Of a stretch of 64,000 nt of DNA, positions 57,328 through 64,000 are shown piece by piece. Within the stretch, counting starts at the first letter, position 1. Every line of letters begins with the position of its first letter. A program made the position numbers and the translations under genes. The notes beneath the pieces are model-generated. The model saw only the letters and a program-made list of their open reading frames with translations, searched no databases and was not told the origin of the DNA. Source of the stretch: Isobaculum melis (GTDB taxonomy: Bacteria > Bacillota > Bacilli > Lactobacillales > Carnobacteriaceae); NCBI RefSeq assembly GCF_900111355.1, contig NZ_FOHA01000003.1, positions 1 to 64,000 on the forward strand. The letters run 5' to 3'.

Positions 57328-60300
57328 ACCAGAAAATAGTCGTTGGACAGATGGTCAATGGCAAGCTATTTATGAAGCAGGTCATCCAATTTTGGTTTCT
57401 GCCTCTGCTGGTTCGGGAAAAACAACCGTACTTGTTCAACGTGTCATCGAGAAAATTAAAGCAGGAGACAATGTCGATGAACTGCTCATTGTGACCTATA
57501 CTGAAGCAGCTGCAAAGGAAATGAAGTTAAGAATTCAAACAGCCATCCAACAAGCAATTACAAGTGAAGGCGAAGCAGAAATGAAACGCCATCTCGTAAA
57601 GCAGGTCAGCTTACTTGCCAATGCCAATATTAGTACGCTGCATGCCTTTTGTTTACAAGTGATTCGCCGCTATTACTATTTAATTGAAATGGATCCAGTT
57701 TTTCGTTTATTAACAGATGAAACAGAAATGCTATTGCTAAAAGAAGATGTCTGGCAGGATGTTCGTGAAAATTTATATGGAGCAGAAAATCCTGCTTTTT
57801 ATCAATTAACAGCTAGCTTTTCTGGTGATAGAAGCGATGAAGGTTTAACCAAACTGATTTTTTCATTATATGATTTTGCACGCGCCAATCCAGACCCAAC
57901 AGAATGGCTCACTCATTTAAGTGATTTCTACAATATTTCTGAGGATACCTTGATTGGTGACACACGCTTATATCAAGAATTGTTACGACCACAGCTCCAA
58001 ATGAATCTTGAAGCCATGCTTGAAAAAGCGAAAGAGGCAATGGTTTTATCGGAGCAGGATGAAGCCTTAGCCAAGCAAAAAGTCATCATTGCAAATGAAT
58101 ATGCACAATTACAAGGGATGCTTGAAGCCATTCTAGCCAATCAATTTGACCAGGTTACTGAACAAGTGCAGCAAATGAGCTTTGAACGTTATCCAACCGT
58201 TAAAAAGGACACAGATGAAGCCATTAAAGAAGTAAATACGATGATTAAAAGTTATCGGGATGCGTATAAAAAAAGCTTAGAAAAGATGAAAGAACAATAC
58301 TTCTATACAGCGCCAGCAAAAATGAAAGCGATGATGAATCAAGTGGTTCCATTAATTCATGAGATGGCACAAGTTACCTTACAGTTTTCCGAAGCTTATT
58401 GGAAAGAAAAGCAGGAACGAGGGGTTCTTGATTTTAATGATTTAGAGCATTTAACGCTTCAAATTTTAGCCATAAAAGAGGCGAATACTTGGTCACCTAC
58501 AGAAGCTTCACTCCATTATCGCGCAAAATTTAAAGAAGTTTTGGTCGATGAATACCAGGATATTAACCAATTACAAGAAAATATTGTCAAATGGTTGGCA
58601 GCAGATGAGCAAACGGAAGCCGGCAATCTTTTCATGGTAGGGGATGTTAAACAATCAATCTACTCCTTTAGATTAGCTGATCCAAGCTTGTTTCTTGGCA
58701 AGTATGAAAGATATGAGCATCATGATGGTGGAGAGCGGATTGTGTTAGCTGAAAACTTCCGTTCAAGAGGAGAAGTCTTATTTTTTACAAACTTAATTTT
58801 TGAACAGCTAATGGATACAAGTGTCGGACAAATGGTGTATGAAGATGCAGCAAAATTAATTGATGGCTTTCCTCATTTTCCACAAAGTGACAGGCATCAA
58901 CCAGAGCTTTTAATCTATGAAACAGGTATGGATGAGAAATACCTTAGTGAAGAGCAAGAGGTTGAAGGTCTTGAGTGGGATATGCAAGTAGATGATAAGA
59001 CTGATGGTGAGCTGCGGATGGTGGCCTTAAAAATCAAAGAACTCATCACACAGCAGTTTCCTATTTATGATAAAAAAACAGGTCAAACTAGACCTATTCG
59101 TTACCAAGATATTGTTTTATTAACACCAACTAAAAAAAATAATCTTGTCTTATTAGATCGTTTTAAACAAATGGAGATTCCATTACAAATCAATGATACA
59201 CAAAATTATTTTCAAACAACTGAAATTAAAATCATGATGGCATTGCTTCAAATTATTGATAACCCATTTCAAGATATCCCTTTAGCAGCTGTTTTACGTT
59301 CGCCAATTGTTGGGTTAGATGAAAATGAAATGGCCTTTATTCGGATTAGCAAAAAAACAGGCAACTATTACCAAGCCTTATTGTATTTCTATGAGAACTA
59401 TCAAGGAGAAGCCTTAGCTGGTGAATATGCAACAACAGTTTATCAAAAAATTCACTTATTTATGCAAAGGTTATCCCATTGGCGAGAAACTGCAAGAAGA
59501 AAAAAAATTGTCGACTTGATTTGGACGATTTATCAAGAAACAGGATTTTTAGATTATGTTGGCGGTATGAGCGCAGGCAAACAGCGTCAAGCTAATTTAC
59601 ATGCCTTATATGACCGCGCAAGCAGCTATGAAAAAACCAGTTTTAGAGGACTTTTTCAATTTGTTCGTTTCATTGAAAAAATGCAAGAAAAAAATAAAGA
59701 TTTAGCAGAACCCCAATCCCTTGCAGCAGATGAAGATGCAGTCAGAGTGATGACGATTCATGCTAGCAAAGGACTAGAGTTTCCAGTCGTATTCATTTTA
59801 GATATGACCAAAGGCTTTAATTTAACAGATGTAAGAGAACGTTATGTTTTTGATGATAAATATGGTGTTGGGCTACCCTATATCGATTTAATCAATCGTT
59901 TAACGTATCCTACACTTGTTGAAACGGCCTTAAAAACGATGAAAAAGAATAAATTACTTTCAGAAGAAATGCGAAAACTGTATGTCGCCTTAACTAGAGC
60001 TGAAGAAAAATTATTTATTGTTGGTTCTTATAAAAATGCAGAAGCAGCATGGAAAGAATGGTCAGAGCAACAATATCATGAACAGCTTGTTTTACCAGGA
60101 GAAGCGAGATTATCTGCTAAGCATATGATGAAGTGGATAGGCATGACCTTGATACGTCATCCGCAGATAGATTCATTTGCACCTGAAGGCTTTACCCAAT
60201 TACCTGCTTTAAAAAATCATCCAGCTCAATTTTCTATTTCTTTTTATGATACAGAGGCACTAAAAGATTCGTTTGTGACTGCTCAGCCACAGGTACTAGA

Positions 60301-61117
60301 CTTGGAGTGGCTAAAGCAAGTCCAATCCTTAAAGCCGATTGCGATAAAGGAAGAACAGCAGTCGCTCTCAATGGCTGAAGTGACGCGCTTAATGAACTAT
60401 CAATATACGCATCAAAATGCGACGAGAACCACAAGTTATCAATCTGTTTCAGAAATTAAACGTTTATTTGAAGAGCCAGAAGATACGCGAATGGTTAAAA
60501 TTGATATCAATGAACCGAGAAATCAAAATCGTTATGTACAAGATACCTTGAATCGACCAAAATTTTTACAAGAAGTTTTACCCCCAACAGGAGCTGAAAT
60601 TGGTAGTGCAACTCATTTAGTGATGCAAGAAATGGATTTAACACAAGCAATTTCTGTTACTTCTGTTCAAGCCCAAATTGCACAATTGGTGTCCAAAAAT
60701 ATTCTCTTAGAAAATGTTGCAAAACAAATTGATCCTCAGCAAATTGTGGCTTTTTTCCAAACAGAACTTGGTCAATTACTTTGTAAATACCCAACAGCTG
60801 TCAAACGTGAAATGCCTTTTTCATTATTAATGGGCGCAGGTGAAATTTTCACAGATATTGGAGAGGATGGGACAGATAAGATTTTAGTCCATGGGATTAT
60901 TGATGGTTATCTAGCCTTAGAAGATGAGCTCATTCTGTTTGATTTTAAAACTGATTATGTGCCACAAGGAAATGAAGAGGCCAAACAAAAAATTGTGCAA
61001 AAATATAAAGGTCAATTACATCTCTATCAACGTGCTCTTTCACAAGCCTTGGATCGGGAAGTGACAGCGAGTTATCTTTATTTATTTGCTTTAAACGAAA
61101 CAATCTTGATTGAATAA
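57308..61117 (+). CDS. rexA: ATP-dependent helicase/nuclease subunit A (RexA/AddA)
   Basis: UvrD-type helicase plus nuclease subunit, 1269 residues. Helicase motifs: Q-motif WTDGQWQAIYEAG, motif I SASAGSGKTTVLVQR, Ia TYTEAAAKEM, motif II VDEYQDIN, motif III GDVKQSIYSFRLADP, motif V MTIHASKGLEFPVVF and motif VI YVALTRAEEKL. The C-terminal RecB-type nuclease has GIIDGYL and ILFDFKTDYV. RBS AAGGAGG. It lies in an operon with rexB. Confidence 0.96.
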   Translation: MMNLPIKPENSRWTDGQWQAIYEAGHPILVSASAGSGKTTVLVQRVIEKIKAGDNVDELLIVTYTEAAAKEMKLRIQTAIQQAITSEGEAEMKRHLVKQVSLLANANISTLHAFCLQVIRRYYYLIEMDPVFRLLTDETEMLLLKEDVWQDVRENLYGAENPAFYQLTASFSGDRSDEGLTKLIFSLYDFARANPDPTEWLTHLSDFYNISEDTLIGDTRLYQELLRPQLQMNLEAMLEKAKEAMVLSEQDEALAKQKVIIANEYAQLQGMLEAILANQFDQVTEQVQQMSFERYPTVKKDTDEAIKEVNTMIKSYRDAYKKSLEKMKEQYFYTAPAKMKAMMNQVVPLIHEMAQVTLQFSEAYWKEKQERGVLDFNDLEHLTLQILAIKEANTWSPTEASLHYRAKFKEVLVDEYQDINQLQENIVKWLAADEQTEAGNLFMVGDVKQSIYSFRLADPSLFLGKYERYEHHDGGERIVLAENFRSRGEVLFFTNLIFEQLMDTSVGQMVYEDAAKLIDGFPHFPQSDRHQPELLIYETGMDEKYLSEEQEVEGLEWDMQVDDKTDGELRMVALKIKELITQQFPIYDKKTGQTRPIRYQDIVLLTPTKKNNLVLLDRFKQMEIPLQINDTQNYFQTTEIKIMMALLQIIDNPFQDIPLAAVLRSPIVGLDENEMAFIRISKKTGNYYQALLYFYENYQGEALAGEYATTVYQKIHLFMQRLSHWRETARRKKIVDLIWTIYQETGFLDYVGGMSAGKQRQANLHALYDRASSYEKTSFRGLFQFVRFIEKMQEKNKDLAEPQSLAADEDAVRVMTIHASKGLEFPVVFILDMTKGFNLTDVRERYVFDDKYGVGLPYIDLINRLTYPTLVETALKTMKKNKLLSEEMRKLYVALTRAEEKLFIVGSYKNAEAAWKEWSEQQYHEQLVLPGEARLSAKHMMKWIGMTLIRHPQIDSFAPEGFTQLPALKNHPAQFSISFYDTEALKDSFVTAQPQVLDLEWLKQVQSLKPIAIKEEQQSLSMAEVTRLMNYQYTHQNATRTTSYQSVSEIKRLFEEPEDTRMVKIDINEPRNQNRYVQDTLNRPKFLQEVLPPTGAEIGSATHLVMQEMDLTQAISVTSVQAQIAQLVSKNILLENVAKQIDPQQIVAFFQTELGQLLCKYPTAVKREMPFSLLMGAGEIFTDIGEDGTDKILVHGIIDGYLALEDELILFDFKTDYVPQGNEEAKQKIVQKYKGQLHLYQRALSQALDREVTASYLYLFALNETILIE

Positions 61118-61122
61118 TCAAT

Positions 61123-61156
61123 AAAAATCCATCCGTCAAAACGGATGGATTTTTAG
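61123..61156. terminator. Bidirectional terminator between rexA and yajQ
   Basis: A perfect 14-base stem, AAAAATCCATCCGT with ACGGATGGATTTTT, four-base loop. Confidence 0.92.
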
Positions 61157-61164
61157 ATTGCTAC

Positions 61165-61656
61165 TTAACGATAGTTTGTAAACTGTAAATCAATTGGAAG
61201 ATTCGCTTCTCGTAATAAAGCAATCACTTTTTGCAAATCATCACGATTTTTGCCAGTCACACGAATTTGATCATCTTGATTTTGCATTTTAACTTTAATC
61301 CCAGACTTTTTAATCATATCATTAATTGTTTTAGCATGTTCTTTAGAAATGCCACTTACCAAATCAGCATATTGACGGACATTTCCACCAAAAGCATGCT
61401 CACTTTCTGAATAATGAAGATTTTTAGTAGGAACCCCACGTTTAATCAACTTGCTTGCTAAAATATCTTTCACTTGACCAATTTTATAATCATCTTCAGA
61501 AATTAAAACCAAACGATCATTTTCCATTTTAATATCACTAATTGAACCTTTAAAATCAAACCGATTCACAATTTCTTTTTTAGCGATTTGAATGGCATTT
61601 TTTACTTCTTCTTTATTCATTTCTGAGACAATATCAAAACTTGCTTCTTTTGCCAA
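61165..61656 (-). CDS. YajQ-family nucleotide-binding protein
   Basis: A 163-residue protein of the YajQ (DUF520) family. I chose the TTG at 61656, which follows AAGGAGTG on the minus strand and gives the usual start [12 protein letters not shown]; a longer in-frame frame up to 61743 adds an atypical leader. The two ferredoxin-like subdomains and the motifs [10 protein letters not shown] and [22 protein letters not shown] split across the middle are typical. Some members bind c-di-GMP or tRNA; the role here is unknown. Confidence 0.93.
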   Translation of the reverse strand: MAKEASFDIVSEMNKEEVKNAIQIAKKEIVNRFDFKGSISDIKMENDRLVLISEDDYKIGQVKDILASKLIKRGVPTKNLHYSESEHAFGGNVRQYADLVSGISKEHAKTINDMIKKSGIKVKMQNQDDQIRVTGKNRDDLQKVIALLREANLPIDLQFTNYR

Positions 61657-61842
61657 AAGATCACTCCTTTTCTTTATCAAAAAATGATGCTTGAATATCT
61701 CCATTTTAGCATATGTTGGATGGAAAGAACATATTCCTAACATGATTATGTAAGCCTTTTAGGCTGCTGAAAAAATATTTCTTTAAATTCGTATCTTTTG
61801 CTTTCATTATTTGAGAAAAGTTGTTATTCTATAGTCTGTGAA

Positions 61843-62244
61843 GAAAAGTAAAATATGGATCAAAGTCGAACCGAGTTCGATTTGTATCATGACTCTAAGA
61901 GTTAAAAACTCTAAGAGGCATGAGAAAAGTAAAATATGGATCAAAGTCGAACCGAGTTCGATTTGTATCATGTCTCTAAGAGTTAAAAACTCTAAGAGGC
62001 ATAAGAAAAAAATATGGATCAAAGTCGAACCGAGTTCGATTTGTATCATGTCTCTAAGAGTTGAAAACTCTAAGAGGCAAGAGAAAAGTAAAATATGGAT
62101 CAAAGTCGAACCGAGTTCGATTTGTATCATGCCTCTAAGAGTTAAAAACTCTAAGAGGCAAGAGAAAAGTAAAATATGGATCAAAGTCGAACCGAGTTCG
62201 ATTTGTATCATGACTCTAAGAGTTAAAAACTCTAAGAGGCATGA
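61843..62244. repeat. Five tandem 81-bp repeats before the YitT-family gene
   Basis: Units start at 61843, 61924, 62005, 62083 and 62164; the third is 78 bp because of a three-base deletion. Each unit contains TCGAAC-CGA-GTTCGA and a second inverted repeat around CTCTAAGAGTT-AAA-AACTCTAAGAG. Positions next to the second stem vary between copies. Both strands remain open in one frame (the period is divisible by three), but there is no ribosome site before the array. I read it as an untranslated leader or satellite rather than a protein-coding repeat. Confidence 0.85.
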
Positions 62245-62263
62245 TAATAAAGGAGGGGAAAAA

Positions 62264-63157
62264 ATGGCACAAATTAAAACGTCTACTTTCTGGGTGGAAA
62301 TGATAAAGAAGTTACTGGTTGTGTTGATTGCCTCGGTGTTAAACGCACTTGCACTCAATAAATTTTTGATTCCTGCTAATATTTATGCGGCTGGAATAAA
62401 TGGGATTTCTCAATTGATGTCCTCGATGTTAGGCGATTTTGTGAATATTCATGTGTCAACAGGATTACTCATTCTTTTGTTTAATATACCAATTGCTTTA
62501 CTTGGCTGGTACAAAATTGGCCGAGATTTTACTTTTTATAGCTTTTTAACTGTAGCAGTTACATCCATGTTTTTAGCAATCGTGCCAATTGGTGCGCTGA
62601 CAGATGACTTTGTCATGAATGCCGTTGCAGGTGGTGCCTTAACCGGTGCTGCTGTGGGAATTTCAATGAAATATGGTTTTTCTACTGGTGGAATGGATAT
62701 TGTTTCCTTGGTTCTGTCAAAAACAACAGGGCGCTCAGTAGGGAATTTAATGCTGATGATGAATGCGATTATTATTGGAACAGCTGGTATTGTTTATGGC
62801 TGGGAATATGCTTTATATACATTATTATCTTTGTTTGTTACTGCGCGTGTCTTAGATGCGATTCATACCAGTCATCAAAAGGTTACTGCCATGATTGTGA
62901 CCAGACATTCAACTGATGTGGTGAAATCAATTCATAGTAAATTAATTCGTGGTTTAACAGTCTTACCATCAAAGGGTGGTTACACTGGAGATGATAGTGC
63001 TATTTTAATGATTGTGATTACCCGTTATGAAATGTATGATTTGGAGCAAGCGGTAAGAGAATCTGATCCAAATGCATTTGTGAATATTATTGAAACAAGC
63101 CGTGTACTAGGCGAGTTTTGGGATGTCGATCAACAGAAAAAAAGTAAATCCTTATAA
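62264..63157 (+). CDS. YitT-family membrane protein (DUF161/DUF2179)
   Basis: A 297-residue membrane protein from the ATG at 62264, which follows AAAGGAGGGG. An upstream in-frame reading through the repeats to 61838 has no ribosome site and is rejected. Five or six membrane spans (about 12-180), with FLIPANIYAAGINGISQL and GISMKYGFSTGGMDIVSLVLSK as YitT signatures, then the cytoplasmic DUF2179 domain (VTAMIVTRHSTDVVKSIHS.., TRYEMYDLEQAVRESDPNAF). The function of the family is unknown. It is the gene directly behind the tandem repeat array. Confidence 0.9.
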   Translation: MAQIKTSTFWVEMIKKLLVVLIASVLNALALNKFLIPANIYAAGINGISQLMSSMLGDFVNIHVSTGLLILLFNIPIALLGWYKIGRDFTFYSFLTVAVTSMFLAIVPIGALTDDFVMNAVAGGALTGAAVGISMKYGFSTGGMDIVSLVLSKTTGRSVGNLMLMMNAIIIGTAGIVYGWEYALYTLLSLFVTARVLDAIHTSHQKVTAMIVTRHSTDVVKSIHSKLIRGLTVLPSKGGYTGDDSAILMIVITRYEMYDLEQAVRESDPNAFVNIIETSRVLGEFWDVDQQKKSKSL

Positions 63158-63158
63158 T

Positions 63159-63195
63159 AAAAAGCATGTGAGCAATTGCCCACATGCTTTTTCAT
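63159..63195. terminator. Bidirectional terminator after the YitT-family gene
   Basis: Stem AAAAAGCATGTG with CACATGCTTTTT, ten-base loop, between this gene and the convergent HAD gene. Confidence 0.9.
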
Positions 63196-64000
63196 TTAAA
63201 CTAAAGCTAAATATTCATCTAAGAAGTGGGCTAAGCCATCTTCATGGTTTGGTTTCTCCGTTACTAAATCTGCCACTTTTTTCAATTCAGGAATCGCATT
63301 TTGCATAGCTACACCCACACCAGCATATTGAATCATTTCCATATCATTATCCTCATCACCTAGGGAAATAATATCTTTTTGATCAATGTCATAAAATTCT
63401 GCTAATTTTTGTACACCTAGGGCTTTTTGCACACCAGGCTGAACCAGTTCAAGACAAGCGACAGCCCCACCCCAAGTACGGGCTTCAAAGGTATTACCAC
63501 AGCGTTTACTTAATTCATCACGAATTAAAATTAATTCTTCTGGCTCTGCAAAAATACAAATTGACGTTGGATCTTCAGTTAAACTATTTGAAGTTAAGCT
63601 AGCAACATCTTTTTTTACTGGGAAAAAGTAAGGGTGATCCATGATTTTATCAGATAAAACATTGTTATGAACCTCAGCACAAACCATCTCAATGTTGATT
63701 TCTTTTTTGAGTTTCATTGCTTCAAATGCAATCTCCTTAGAAACGGTTAAATGATATTCTGGCGCCCATTTTTCTTGACCAGGAAAATGGCAAAAAGCAC
63801 CATTAAAATTTGTAATAGGGGTTTGAATCCCAAGTTCATGATAAATATCCTTACTTAAACGATAAGGTCTACCAGTAGCAATTGAGACAATATGTCCAGC
63901 TCGATCAGCATTGCGTAAAGTTTGTTTGGTTTTTTCAGTTAGTTCTGAATTGTTTCCAAGTGTTGTACCATCTAAATCAATTGTAATTAATTTTTTATTC
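63196..64000 (-). CDS. Cof-type HAD phosphatase (5' end cut by the window)
   Basis: A sugar-phosphate or nucleotide phosphatase of the Cof/HAD-IIB family, at least 268 codons. Reading the minus strand from the window end gives NKKLITIDLDGTTLGNNSEL (HAD motif I, DLDGTTL), then SIATGRPYRL (motif II), and further down LGDEDNDMEMIQYAGVGVAM (motif IV). The gene continues without a stop past an internal Met at 63717, so the full frame reaches 64000. Probably only a very few N-terminal residues are missing. Substrate unknown. Confidence 0.9.
   Translation of the reverse strand, partial: NKKLITIDLDGTTLGNNSELTEKTKQTLRNADRAGHIVSIATGRPYRLSKDIYHELGIQTPITNFNGAFCHFPGQEKWAPEYHLTVSKEIAFEAMKLKKEINIEMVCAEVHNNVLSDKIMDHPYFFPVKKDVASLTSNSLTEDPTSICIFAEPEELILIRDELSKRCGNTFEARTWGGAVACLELVQPGVQKALGVQKLAEFYDIDQKDIISLGDEDNDMEMIQYAGVGVAMQNAIPELKKVADLVTEKPNHEDGLAHFLDEYLALV

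Noticed and set aside
61838-62263. N-terminal extension of the YitT protein encoded by the tandem repeats (142 extra codons)
   Set aside because: The frame is open only because the period is a multiple of three. There is no ribosome site at 61838, while AAAGGAGGGG stands before the ATG at 62264 where family homology begins.
61807-62358. Minus-strand open frame of 183 codons across the repeats
   Set aside because: It is the complement of palindrome-rich repeats and runs into the YitT gene; no ribosome site and no family resemblance.

Overview
The window is a low-GC Gram-positive chromosome, most likely from the Lactobacillales and close to Enterococcus or Vagococcus. The reasons are the gene order (hrcA-grpE-dnaK-dnaJ-prmA-rsmE, rpsU-yqeY, phoH-pgpH-ybeY-dgkA-cdd-era, recO, glyQS, dnaG-rpoD-trmK-nif3), an efaCBA-type manganese transporter, RexA/RexB-type AddAB nuclease subunits, a class A sortase, a glycyl T-box and AT-rich intergenic DNA. 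The genus is an inference. No rRNA, tRNA, phage, transposase or CRISPR array was seen.

Layout. 0.3-4.9 kb: a DtxR/MntR-type metal regulator and a TroABCD-like metal ABC transporter behind a perfect operator palindrome. 5-10.6 kb: a TudS-like DUF523 protein (minus strand) and the HrcA/CIRCE heat-shock operon. 10.7-19.8 kb: translation, RNA and cell-envelope housekeeping genes through recO. 19.9-23.5 kb: two nearly identical secreted surface proteins with an unusual C-terminal tail, plus a sortase. 23.5-26.8 kb: T-box and glyQS. 26.9-38.6 kb: an accessory block with an ABC exporter, a BlaI repressor and M56-protease sensor pair, a sugar-phosphate pair (NagB-like and GH1), orphan genes, a frameshifted large surface protein and a nitroreductase behind a Fur-type box. 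38.7-48.1 kb: dnaG-rpoD, a repeat element, a lipoprotein, a diaminopentanoate-dehydrogenase-like gene, trmK-nif3 and pepT. 48.2-50.8 kb: efaCBA-like Mn transporter with an operator resembling the one at 280-297. 51.4-64 kb: ispH, an SMR pair, rexB-rexA, yajQ, an array of five 81-bp repeats before a YitT-family gene, and a HAD phosphatase cut by the window end.

How the genes work together. Two metal-uptake systems probably share one regulator. Heat-shock genes are controlled by HrcA at CIRCE. Glycyl-tRNA charging is controlled by a T-box. The accessory blocks at 19.9-23.5 and 26.9-38.6 kb sit between housekeeping genes that I would expect to be adjacent (recO | glyQS | dnaG), and they are mostly about the cell surface.

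Most promising for novelty: (1) a BlaI/BlaR1-like pair whose outer sensor is a beta-solenoid/DUF4097-like domain instead of a penicillin-binding domain, followed by a translationally coupled 10-residue peptide; (2) the 81-bp tandem repeat leader before the YitT gene, whose units can fold as RNA hairpins; (3) the duplicated surface proteins with an IPSLG-type tail and a shared inverted repeat at the predicted transcription start. All functional statements come from reading motifs; no database search was run.
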